From an uncultured Bacteroidales bacterium (GTDB lineage Bacteria > Bacteroidota > Bacteroidia > Bacteroidales > FEN-979), in assembly GCA_903959905.1 (NCBI GenBank), contig CAJBYO010000005.1, forward strand, positions 336,674 to 400,673: a stretch of 64,000 nucleotides of DNA, read 5' to 3'. This document shows positions 25,778 to 33,142 of the stretch, piece after piece. The position numbers and the translations under genes are program-made. The notes below the pieces were generated by a model, which was not told the DNA's origin, did no database searches, and saw nothing but the letters and a program-made list of their open reading frames with translations. Within the stretch, counting starts at the first letter, position 1. Every line of letters begins with the position of its first letter.

Positions 25778-25929
25778 TAAAAAAACTGTTCATTTCAACA
25801 AAAAAGCTATAGGAGATTGTCTGTTTTGTGAATTTTCATAAGAATATGGTTTAATTTTACCATCCTTACGAATCAAAGTGATGTAGGAAAATTAATTTGA
25901 ATTATTTACCAACGACAAAATGTAATCCG

Positions 25930-26202
25930 ATGATTTTAGATTTCGAACAGTTTACCAGAGCCGCAACCGAGGTCGAACGAATTATCAACTTGGGCGGTGA
26001 ATTTGATTTGAGAAGGGAACTTGAGAATTCTGGTAGGGACATTGAAGATCCAAGAACCAGACGGGAGTTTTATAGACATATGAATACTTTGTTCTTGAAT
26101 ATCTTATTGAACAGACTTAATAGTTTGCCCCCATATGCAGAGCAAAGGGCTATCGATGCAAGAATGAATATATTAGAAATCATGCAAACTATTCAACTAT
26201 GA
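25930..26202 (+). CDS. hypothetical protein upstream of RM genes
   Basis: 90 residues from ATG 25930; a TTG at 25897 is open in frame but less likely. Charged and helical (FTRAATEVERIINLGGEFDL, DARMNILEIMQTIQL). It overlaps the next gene by 4 bp and starts the AT-rich unit leading into vsr-dcm-EcoRII. No family is recognised; a link with the restriction system is positional only. Confidence 0.55.
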   Translation: MILDFEQFTRAATEVERIINLGGEFDLRRELENSGRDIEDPRTRREFYRHMNTLFLNILLNRLNSLPPYAEQRAIDARMNILEIMQTIQL

Positions 26203-26699
26203 TTCAGTTTTGTAAAGAATGTTATCAGGAGGTAATTAATGCTCCCTCATGGATAACGCCTCTGGCGCAAAGTGTCACTGCATTAGCTGCTGTAATTGCA
26301 TTAGTAGTAGCATTAAAAAATCTGAAAGGTTTAAAAAGAAATCATACACTTCAAGCACAAATGAATTTAATTTCTTTGGAGAATGAAATCCGGAAAAACC
26401 TCATGAAGTATAAAATCATTTTGGATGAATATTCAAAAGCTGATCTTACGCGAATAGATGGAATCATGACAGAGCGTTTAAATGCATTCGAGCTTTTCGT
26501 ATCATCAGCAGACAAACTTGCTGCACTTATAATAGCAGACTATGTTAAAATTCAGTTTCCTGAAAGAGATTGGCAGAATGAGTATAGGGATTTTTTCAAT
26601 CGAGTTAAAAGGTATCATACAAGCGAAGACACAATCATTCCGGAGAAAGATAAAATGATGTTAAATGTTGATTTGTTATTAACTAAATGGGGAGTTTGA
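26199..26699 (+). CDS. membrane-anchored hypothetical protein
   Basis: 166 residues with one predicted membrane helix (about residues 23-43, SVTALAAVIALVVALKNL) followed by a basic stop-transfer segment and a long helical cytoplasmic region. It is translationally coupled to the gene before it and lies 13 bp before vsr. The architecture (one helix plus coiled cytoplasmic domain) is widespread and gives no function. Confidence 0.6.
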   Translation: MIQFCKECYQEVINAPSWITPLAQSVTALAAVIALVVALKNLKGLKRNHTLQAQMNLISLENEIRKNLMKYKIILDEYSKADLTRIDGIMTERLNAFELFVSSADKLAALIIADYVKIQFPERDWQNEYRDFFNRVKRYHTSEDTIIPEKDKMMLNVDLLLTKWGV

Positions 26700-26712
26700 T
26701 TAAATCATTATT

Positions 26713-27144
26713 ATGGATGTTTTAACTACAGATCAGCGCAGGAAGAATATGCAGGCAATCCGTGGGAAAAGAACAAGGATAGAAGAAAAATTGTCAAAAG
26801 CTTTGTTTGCACTTGGCTTAAGATACAACCGTAATGATAAAACGATCTTTGGTAAGCCGGATATAGTATTTAAGAGATTAAAGATTGCTATCTTTTGCGA
26901 CAGTGAGTACTTTCATGGTAAGGATTGGGAAAAGGAGAAACACCGGATTAAAACCAATACTGAATTTTGGCATAAGAAGATAGAAGAGAATATGTTACGA
27001 GATCAGCAGGTTACTGCTGAACTGTTGAAAAATAATTGGAAAGTTTTACGCTTCTGGGGCAAAGAAATCGAAAAGAATATCGACTTTTGCATCGGGAAAA
27101 TAATCAAGGCAATTGAGGAGCGTAAACATGGTCAATTACACTGA
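26713..27144 (+). CDS. vsr: very short patch repair endonuclease Vsr
   Basis: 143 residues, standard Vsr length. Diagnostic segments are [37 protein letters not shown] and [11 protein letters not shown], the Vsr fold with the catalytic Asp in GKPDI. Vsr nicks 5' of T in T:G mismatches made by deamination of 5-methylcytosine, protecting methylated sites from mutation. It overlaps the cytosine methyltransferase start by 17 bp, the same pairing as dcm-vsr in enterobacteria. Confidence 0.93.
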   Translation: MDVLTTDQRRKNMQAIRGKRTRIEEKLSKALFALGLRYNRNDKTIFGKPDIVFKRLKIAIFCDSEYFHGKDWEKEKHRIKTNTEFWHKKIEENMLRDQQVTAELLKNNWKVLRFWGKEIEKNIDFCIGKIIKAIEERKHGQLH

Positions 27145-28315
27145 ATTACGAAATAAATACCGCATCGTGGTTGATAAAACCACAGATACTCAACTGGCCT
27201 GCCTTACCCATTATCTTCAAAATCAGAAAAACGGAGTATCTCAATTTTACCGTGAGCCGGCGATCGAATACTATAAAAACCTTGATCTGGTTGAAGATAT
27301 TGATTTGTTTTCAGAGTATTGCCCTATATTTTGGGATATCCCTTTTCCTTCTCCTGTAAAACCTAAGTTTAAATTTATTGATTTATTTGCCGGAATAGGA
27401 GGAATCAGACTTGCTTATCAAACCCTTGGTGGTAAAAGTGTTTTTACTTCCGAAATAGATCATTTTGCGAAGAAGACTTACGAAGCAAATTTCGGGGAAG
27501 TGCCCTTTGGAGATATAACCAAAATAGACGAACGTAATATTCCTGACCATGATTTGTTATTGGCAGGATTTCCCTGTCAGCCATTTTCGATTGCAGGTGT
27601 TTCAAAGAAAAACAGCCTGGGAAGGGATCATGGTTTTCTGGACCTGACTCAGGGAACCTTGTTTTTTGATGTTGCCCGGATAATAGAAGCAAAGAGACCA
27701 CGAGCCTTTATGCTTGAGAATGTAAAGAATTTGAGATCGCATGACAGCGGTAGGACATTTTTGGTAATTGAGAATACACTGAGAGAATTGGGTTATTCGG
27801 TCTATGCTAAAATTTTGGATGGCCAGCATTTTGTTCCCCAACACAGAGAAAGAATCATTATCGTTGGATTTGACAGGGACGAATTTAACGGTGAAGAAAA
27901 TTTCGAATTCCCTAAACTTAATAAATCAGCCAAAAGTTTTAAAGATATTCTTGAGCCTCATCCAGATGCTAAATACAGCCTCACAAATCATTTGTGGCAA
28001 TATCTTCAGGACTATGCTAAAAAGCATAAGGCCAAGGGTAATGGTTTTGGATTTGGACTCACTGATCTTAACGGTATTTCACGCACTCTTAGTGCAAGAT
28101 ATTATAAGGATGGTTCGGAAATCCTTATTCCTCAAATTGGGATGAATCCACGACGTCTTACTCCGAGAGAATGTGCCAGACTTCAGGGCTTTCCTGATAA
28201 GTTTGTTATTCCCGTTTCAGATACAAGTGCCTATAAACAATTTGGCAATTCAGTTGTGGTTCCCTTAATTCAGTCTGTCGGTAAGAAGATTGTGAAAATA
28301 CTGGTCAATGAGTGA
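27128..28315 (+). CDS. Dcm/M.EcoRII-type DNA cytosine-C5 methyltransferase
   Basis: 395 residues from ATG 27128. All C5-methyltransferase motifs are present: I ([15 protein letters not shown]), IV with catalytic Cys ([20 protein letters not shown]), VI (ENVKNL), VIII (QHRERI), IX-X ([24 protein letters not shown]). The target region [11 protein letters not shown] and [15 protein letters not shown] closely resembles Dcm and M.EcoRII, predicting methylation of CCWGG. It protects prophage and host DNA from the adjoining endonuclease, whose gene overlaps its stop by 8 bp. Confidence 0.93.
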   Translation: MVNYTELRNKYRIVVDKTTDTQLACLTHYLQNQKNGVSQFYREPAIEYYKNLDLVEDIDLFSEYCPIFWDIPFPSPVKPKFKFIDLFAGIGGIRLAYQTLGGKSVFTSEIDHFAKKTYEANFGEVPFGDITKIDERNIPDHDLLLAGFPCQPFSIAGVSKKNSLGRDHGFLDLTQGTLFFDVARIIEAKRPRAFMLENVKNLRSHDSGRTFLVIENTLRELGYSVYAKILDGQHFVPQHRERIIIVGFDRDEFNGEENFEFPKLNKSAKSFKDILEPHPDAKYSLTNHLWQYLQDYAKKHKAKGNGFGFGLTDLNGISRTLSARYYKDGSEILIPQIGMNPRRLTPRECARLQGFPDKFVIPVSDTSAYKQFGNSVVVPLIQSVGKKIVKILVNE

Positions 28316-29492
28316 AATAGTGACTTTCGCGATAGAAAGTGTATTACGGAGTAAGACTTCATTCTGCAAATTCATCTCCGCCAATGATGCTGGTAAAACC
28401 GGTGGACATCAGGAAGGATTCTATATTCCAAAAAATTCAATCCCTTTAATGTTTGATTCCCCGCGTCCCAAAGGGATAAATGATGAAAAATTCATTACTA
28501 TTAGTTGGCAGAAGAAATTTGAAACCCACAGCAGGTTTATTTATTATGGTCAGGGAACAAGGAATGAATATCGCCTTACAAGGTTTGGTAAGGGGTTTCC
28601 TTATCTTACCGATGAACATGTCGGCGATCTTTTTATTTTATGTCATATCGGAGAGGATTATTATGAGGGGTTTATTTTAGAGTCCGATGATGATATCGAA
28701 GAATTTTTCACTGCATTTAATATTTCTTCGGGCGATACAAACCGTCTGATTGATAAAAGCAATGTTGTCACAGCGCCCGACAAAATCCTCCTTTGTTTTA
28801 AGAATTATTTAAGAACCCTTAAGACAGAGTTCCCGGTAACTTTCGAATTGGCTCTGAATGCAAGATTTTGTTACAACAGTTCATTCGGAATCTCAGACCA
28901 GGTAATAATAAATCACCCTGATGATACATTACTGAATTGGCTCAATGCAGAATTTGATCTGTTTAAGACCATTGAAAATGACCGTTATTCTTCACGCATT
29001 CAGACTCCGTTTAAGACAGTAGAAGAACTGATTGAATGTGCCAATACAATTTTGAACAGACGTAAAAGCAGGGCCGGGAAATCTCTGGAGCATCATCTGA
29101 CGGAAATTTTTTCCAAATCAGAATTAAAATTTGATGCTCAGGTTGTGACGGAAGAAAACAAGCGTCCTGACTTTATTTTTCCTGGTGCCGGTTACTATCG
29201 TGATACATCTTATGATCCCGGACGATTGGTTTTCCTTGCCGCAAAAACCACATGCAAGGACAGATGGCGTCAGGTATTAAATGAAGCTGACAGAATTCCA
29301 GAAAAGCACCTTTTTACATTGCAACAGGGAATTTCAACAAATCAGTTAACGGAAATGTATAATTACAATGTCAAGCTGGTAGTCCCAAAGCCGTATGTTA
29401 CTTGTTTCCCTTTACCATTTCAGGACCGTATACTTACCTTAGAGGCTTTTCTCACTTACGTTAAAGGAAAGCAGGGCGTACTCCCTGTTTAA
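28308..29492 (+). CDS. EcoRII-family type II restriction endonuclease
   Basis: 394 residues. The N-terminal part (about 1-170) fits the B3-like effector-binding domain of EcoRII. The C-terminal catalytic domain has RPDFIFPG, then [20 protein letters not shown] and [17 protein letters not shown], as in the PD-(D/E)xK core of EcoRII. Together with the Dcm-like methyltransferase it predicts cleavage at CCWGG. With Vsr this is a complete restriction-modification and repair set, which can exclude other phages and select against loss of the prophage. Confidence 0.88.
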   Translation: MSEIVTFAIESVLRSKTSFCKFISANDAGKTGGHQEGFYIPKNSIPLMFDSPRPKGINDEKFITISWQKKFETHSRFIYYGQGTRNEYRLTRFGKGFPYLTDEHVGDLFILCHIGEDYYEGFILESDDDIEEFFTAFNISSGDTNRLIDKSNVVTAPDKILLCFKNYLRTLKTEFPVTFELALNARFCYNSSFGISDQVIINHPDDTLLNWLNAEFDLFKTIENDRYSSRIQTPFKTVEELIECANTILNRRKSRAGKSLEHHLTEIFSKSELKFDAQVVTEENKRPDFIFPGAGYYRDTSYDPGRLVFLAAKTTCKDRWRQVLNEADRIPEKHLFTLQQGISTNQLTEMYNYNVKLVVPKPYVTCFPLPFQDRILTLEAFLTYVKGKQGVLPV

Positions 29493-29938
29493 TGCCCCAA
29501 ATTGCCCCACTTGATTATCAGCTGATTGCACAGTGCTGAAGTAAACCTCTCTTTTCAACCCCCGGATTTTTTCACCTTTGACAGCTGGCAATTTCCTATC
29601 GTCATTTGACAAACCTGTTATCATTCAATCGCCGGGTCATTTTCCTTATTCAGGATCCCTTCTTCTGATTTATGATCGTTGACAAGCACAATTTTCTTTG
29701 ACCATATTTCTTCAACCTCCTGTTTTTCTTTTCCAGGATTGGTTTTGCAAAGATTCACGCCTTTGTTTCCCGGTCAATTCATCTGCTAAGCTAAAATCCC
29801 CTTCCTGGGTACAGTTCCACTCATTCAAGGATTTTCCCGGCATATCCTGCAAGTATTCGGTATTCCAGTTCCTCCTTGAGTGCCCCTCCAGGGTCTTATT
29901 TACACTTGCATATAAATTAACCTCTAAAACTCAAAGCC
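29493..29938. other. intergenic region after the RM system
   Basis: No gene on the plus strand. On the minus strand, short protein-like stretches interrupted by stops are readable between about 29640 and 29890 (for example LKEELEYRILAGYAGKILE), which may be a decayed gene. The last 25 bp carry the ATTAACCTCTAAA leader (29916-29928) of the next gene. Confidence 0.4.
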
Positions 29939-30235
29939 ATGAAAAAATTTGTAAAAAACTACATCGGAAAAGCAAAGAAAGTCGAAGGTCTTGAAATCAT
30001 AAAGATCAACCTGAAAATCGCAGACCTTGTAAAATTCGCTCACAAATACAACGACGAAGATTACATCTCCCTGGAAGTCGCAAAATTGCAGAACCCCGAC
30101 AATTTCGGCCATGATTACACGGTTTACGTCAACCGCCTGGAAGAAGAACAGGTCACTGAACCTGCCCCGGCTCCGAAAAAGCAGACCAAAAAATCCAAAG
30201 CTGCAAAGCAGGAAACCTCCGAAGTGCCCTTCTAA
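29939..30235 (+). CDS. small basic protein with SSB-like C-terminal tip
   Basis: 98 residues. A compact N-terminal part (about 1-65: KFVKNYIGKAKKVEGLEIIK, HDYTVYVNRLEEE) is followed by a Pro/Lys-rich linker and the tail QETSEVPF. The domain-linker-acidic/hydrophobic tip layout recalls single-strand DNA-binding proteins, though the first part is too short for a recognisable OB fold. It shares its leader motif with the gene at 24537 and is followed by a terminator. Function unknown. Confidence 0.6.
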   Translation: MKKFVKNYIGKAKKVEGLEIIKINLKIADLVKFAHKYNDEDYISLEVAKLQNPDNFGHDYTVYVNRLEEEQVTEPAPAPKKQTKKSKAAKQETSEVPF

Positions 30236-30256
30236 TAGGGTACTTTTCCCTCAAGA

Positions 30257-30287
30257 GAGCTGGTCTTCGGATCGGCTCTTTTTTTTT
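30257..30287 (+). terminator. Rho-independent terminator
   Basis: GAGCTGGTC-TTCG-GATCGGCTC, fully paired when G-U is allowed, followed by nine T. Confidence 0.9.
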
Positions 30288-30540
30288 GTGCTTACGACCG
30301 CACCTCGCTTTTTTCTTTGATACCAGGACAAATTAAAAAGCTTGGCAAAAAAGAAATCCACTCCCGGGGAAACTTTTAGAAAAAGTAACCAAAAGCCTGG
30401 GACTGTTTTCTTAATTCCTGTCAAAGTTAAACTCGCCAAAATCTCATGAGTCAAGTACGACCTCCTTTTGGCACTGTCGCCCTTTGGGTTCTTTCATCCC
30501 GCCCAGGCGGGAATGACCCTAATACTTGACACAGAATTTT
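30288..30540 (+). repeat. dispersed intergenic repeat, copy C
   Basis: Contains TTTTTTCTTTGATA, CAAAGTTAAACTCG, CGACCTCCTTTTGGCACTGT, GGGTTCTTTCAT and the hairpin CCCGCC-CA-GGCGGG, then AATGACCCTAA. It matches copy A in the last 70 bp with compensatory changes in the stem, and copy D in the first half. Confidence 0.7.
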
Positions 30541-30578
30541 GCGCTTCGTTTGGTTTACCCGCCAAAAATTATTCAAAC

Positions 30579-30624
30579 GGCGGGCCAGATGCCATAACAA
30601 GTCGCCAGGGCAAGCGCAGAACCT
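30579..30624 (+). promoter_or_regulatory. conserved 5' leader element, copy 1 (ardC)
   Basis: Begins GGCGGGCCAGATGCCA and ends at the start codon. TGCC (30590-30593) can pair with GGCA (30609-30612) lying in the loop of a CGC/GCG hairpin (30603-30616), an H-type pseudoknot. Copies 2 and 3 precede the next two genes. Confidence 0.6.
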
Positions 30625-31539
30625 ATGAACAATACTCAGATTTATGCAGCCATCACCGAAAAGATCATTGCCAACCTTGAAACAGCCGGGAGCTGGAAGA
30701 AACTCTGGCAGATCCCTTCACCGGTAAGCCTGAATGGTCATTATTACCGGGGAATTAACCGGCTGATCCTTTCATCGGATCCATTCAAGAGCCGGGTCTA
30801 TGGAACATTCCAGCAGATCAGGGCCAACGGTGGCAAAGTCCGCAAGGGCGAAAAGGCCACTGTCGTTGTTTTCTGGAAAATGTCCGTCAACAAGGATGAA
30901 GAGACCCAGGAAACCAAAAGAATGTTCCTGCTGCGGTATTTCCATGTATTCAATACTGATCAGGCCGACTTTGATGAACAGGGTCTTGCAAAGATAGACC
31001 AGCTTCAGAGCCTTGTTGAAGAAAAGCACAATGAAAGCCATGTCGATGCTGAAGAGATAATCAATGGCTATCAAAACAAACCTGACATCCATTTCTCGGA
31101 TAAAGACGATCGAGCCTACTATTCTCCAATGGCCGACATGATCTCTGTTCCGCAGATGAAGTACTTTGCCAACGCCTCAGAATTTTTTCGTACGATCTAT
31201 CATGAGCTCGGTCACTCAACAGGCCACCCGAAAAGGCTGAACCGGTTTGATTTCGTTTCCAATCGCTTCGGGGATGAACCCTATTCCAAAGAGGAACTGG
31301 TTGCCGAACTCTGCTCATCCTACCTGGCCGAGATCGCTCACCTGGAACTCAATATCCGCAATTCTGCCGCATACATTTCAGGTTGGGCATCAAAGCTCAG
31401 GGATAACCAGAAATGGATCCTTTGGGCTGCATCCAGAGCAGAGAAAGCCGCTGATCACATCCTGGGAATCGTTTCCGAGGAACCTATTCCGGCTGACTCT
31501 TCAGAAGTTGAAATCCTTGAGCCTGCAATGGCTGAATAA
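30625..31539 (+). CDS. ardC: ArdC-like antirestriction protein with zincin domain
   Basis: 304 residues. The N-terminal half is the ArdC ssDNA-binding domain (SWKKLWQIPSPVSLNGHYYR, RKGEKATVVVFWK). The C-terminal half is a zinc metallopeptidase-like domain with HELGHSTGH (His193, Glu194, His197) and a downstream Glu in KEELVAEL. ArdC proteins of plasmids and ICEs protect incoming DNA from restriction. Here it stands near the prophage's own restriction system. It is the first of three genes with the shared pseudoknot leader. Confidence 0.88.
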   Translation: MNNTQIYAAITEKIIANLETAGSWKKLWQIPSPVSLNGHYYRGINRLILSSDPFKSRVYGTFQQIRANGGKVRKGEKATVVVFWKMSVNKDEETQETKRMFLLRYFHVFNTDQADFDEQGLAKIDQLQSLVEEKHNESHVDAEEIINGYQNKPDIHFSDKDDRAYYSPMADMISVPQMKYFANASEFFRTIYHELGHSTGHPKRLNRFDFVSNRFGDEPYSKEELVAELCSSYLAEIAHLELNIRNSAAYISGWASKLRDNQKWILWAASRAEKAADHILGIVSEEPIPADSSEVEILEPAMAE

Positions 31540-31557
31540 TCAATCTTTTTTCTAACC

Positions 31558-31604
31558 GGCGTGCCAGATGCCAAAGTAAGTCCGCAGGGCAGCGGCAAAT
31601 TCTC
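31558..31604 (+). promoter_or_regulatory. conserved 5' leader element, copy 2
   Basis: GGCGTGCCAGATGCCA start; TGCC (31569-31572) pairs with GGCA (31588-31591) in the loop of a CCGC/GCGG hairpin (31582-31595). ATG follows 9 nt later. Confidence 0.62.
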
Positions 31605-31820
31605 ATGTCACATACTCATTATTCTGGTGATCCAAGGCAGATCACAGCCCGTTTTCCTTCAACCTGCCATACTTGCGGCAAACCAATCAAAAAAGGTGAA
31701 ACCATTATTTACTGGCCAAACGGCAAAAAAGCCGGCCATTACGACTGCGATATACAGGACTACCGCCAATCAATAGCATCGTTCGAGGACGAAGACCGCT
31801 ATAACAATGTTTATCACTGA
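31605..31820 (+). CDS. small zinc-ribbon protein
   Basis: 71 residues. A single zinc-binding motif CHTCGKPIKKGETIIYW..HYDC (CxxC and HxxC) forms the core. Such small zinc ribbons are common on Bacteroidota mobile elements. It is preceded by copy 2 of the leader element and followed by a strong terminator, so it is its own unit. A DNA- or RNA-binding role is possible but not shown. Confidence 0.65.
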   Translation: MSHTHYSGDPRQITARFPSTCHTCGKPIKKGETIIYWPNGKKAGHYDCDIQDYRQSIASFEDEDRYNNVYH

Positions 31821-31826
31821 TTCACC

Positions 31827-31861
31827 GGGAGAGCCTCCTTGATGAAGGCTCTCCCTTTTTT
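31827..31861 (+). terminator. Rho-independent terminator
   Basis: GGGAGAGCCT, 9-nt loop, AGGCTCTCCC and six T, 7 bp after the zinc-ribbon gene. Confidence 0.92.
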
Positions 31862-32170
31862 AATGCTTTTTTTCTTTGATAGTCCGGGACAAAGAAAAAC
31901 CGCAAGGGAAAAAAGAAATCCATTATTCCGGGGAACTTTTTGTAAAAAAGTACCAAAAACCCCACCCACAGTTACTCAAAATTCCATGCAAAGTTAAACT
32001 CATGAAAATGTCGTGTCACTAAATGCAATCGATCATATTCCTGGATTATCGATCATATTCCTGGATTCGGGAAAAAGATCGATCGCCCGTTGGGTTCATT
32101 CATTCCGTTGCACGGAAGTGACCTGAACATTTGTTCCAGAATTTTCATTCCGTTTGTTGTCAGGGGCATA
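31862..32170 (+). repeat. dispersed intergenic repeat, copy D
   Basis: Starts TTTTTTTCTTTGATAGTCCG, includes CAAAGTTAAACTCATGAAAA and two tandem copies of ATCGATCATATTCCTGGATT, then GGGTTCATTCA with hairpin TTCCGT-TGC-ACGGAA and GTGACCTGAACATTTG. The hairpin stem differs from copies B and C yet pairs fully. Confidence 0.7.
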
Positions 32171-32185
32171 AATTTTTTTAACCCT

Positions 32186-32232
32186 GGCGAGCCAGATGCC
32201 AAAATAAGTCCGCAAGGCAGCGGCGATCTGAA
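32186..32232 (+). promoter_or_regulatory. conserved 5' leader element, copy 3
   Basis: GGCGAGCCAGATGCCA start; TGCC (32197-32200) pairs with GGCA (32216-32219) in the loop of a CCGC/GCGG hairpin (32210-32223). ATG follows 9 nt later. Confidence 0.62.
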
Positions 32233-32670
32233 ATGACAAAATTAACGAACACCGCACTGAAACCGGGTAACGGAAAACCCTCTGCCGAAGAGATGACCAT
32301 CGTTAAGACGATCCTCAATCCCGCAGAAAACAAGACCGAGGAGAAAAAGCCGGTTCTGCCGATTGAACCCGAAAAACCGGTCATTCCCGCTCCCGAGCCA
32401 AAGAAGGAAATGACCATGATGGAGAAGATCCTCAAGATCGAAAACCTCCAGCTCGTCATTGAAAAGAGGGCCAAGCTGGTACAGACCCGGTCCGAACTGG
32501 ATCGCTTCCAGATCTCCTCCAATGACTTCAACTGCACGATGCGGCTGAATGACTCAGACGGAAATGTCTTCACCACCAGCTTCACACCCGGCATCAAGAA
32601 AGTCATCGAGTTTCTCAAGACCTCATTTGATGCAAGCATCACTGAAGCTGAAAACAAGATCACCTTCTGA
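32233..32670 (+). CDS. hypothetical protein with Pro/Glu-rich linker
   Basis: 145 residues: an N-terminal short region, a Lys/Pro/Glu linker (LPIEPEKPVIPAPEPKKE), then a helix (MEKILKIENLQLVIEKRAKL) and a small beta-containing domain (FNCTMRLNDSDGNVFTTSF). It is similar in layout to hypothetical proteins of Bacteroidota conjugative elements. It is the third gene with the pseudoknot leader and is closed by a terminator. Confidence 0.6.
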   Translation: MTKLTNTALKPGNGKPSAEEMTIVKTILNPAENKTEEKKPVLPIEPEKPVIPAPEPKKEMTMMEKILKIENLQLVIEKRAKLVQTRSELDRFQISSNDFNCTMRLNDSDGNVFTTSFTPGIKKVIEFLKTSFDASITEAENKITF

Positions 32671-32695
32671 ATCTTTTCCTTGCGTCAAGATTCCG

Positions 32696-32727
32696 GCGTT
32701 CCGGCTCAGGCCGGAACGCTTTTTTTA
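32696..32727 (+). terminator. Rho-independent terminator
   Basis: GCGTTCCGG...CCGGAACGC with a 5-nt loop and a run of T. It separates the accessory block from the portal operon. Confidence 0.92.
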
Positions 32728-32754
32728 TGGTCGTAAAGCCGGGGATAAAATAGT

Positions 32755-32794
32755 GTCCTTTATTCTTCATTGCTGCGGTCGTAGTATTGCTGTC
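32755..32794 (+). promoter_or_regulatory. late promoter P4
   Basis: GTCCTTTATT (32755-32764), 17 bp, TAGTATTG (32782-32789), 5 nt to ATG 32795. It drives the portal-connector-lysis unit. Confidence 0.75.
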
Positions 32795-33142
32795 ATGAAT
32801 TCAGAATTTATCCGGCTGTGGGATGTTTTAGAGATCATGGACTCCGTGGATGCTCATGGAAAACCTGTCCGGTTCCAGGTGAAATATGTCACTGCAAACC
32901 GGACAACAAAAGAGGGTGGCGAGATCATCGAGCTAAAGGATGCCTGTAAATGCTCGGTAAAAACGAGAAAGGGAGAAGAAATCTTTCCCGAAAAGAAGCA
33001 CTTCCATACAATTGAGAGAATATCAAAGGATCCCCGGCACTGGACCAATTCGACCAGGAACATTCTTTTGCCAAACGGACAAAAGCGAAAGCTCCACATC
33101 CGGCTGATCATCGAATTCAATCATAAAAGAGTCTGCTACTGA
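32795..33142 (+). CDS. phage protein, unknown, first gene of portal operon
   Basis: 115 residues from ATG 32795; longer readings of this frame run back through the terminator and promoter and are rejected. The sequence (IRLWDVLEIMDSVDAHGKPV, LPNGQKRKLHIRLIIEFN) looks like a small beta protein. Its last base overlaps the portal start by 1 bp. No family recognised. Confidence 0.6.
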   Translation: MNSEFIRLWDVLEIMDSVDAHGKPVRFQVKYVTANRTTKEGGEIIELKDACKCSVKTRKGEEIFPEKKHFHTIERISKDPRHWTNSTRNILLPNGQKRKLHIRLIIEFNHKRVCY

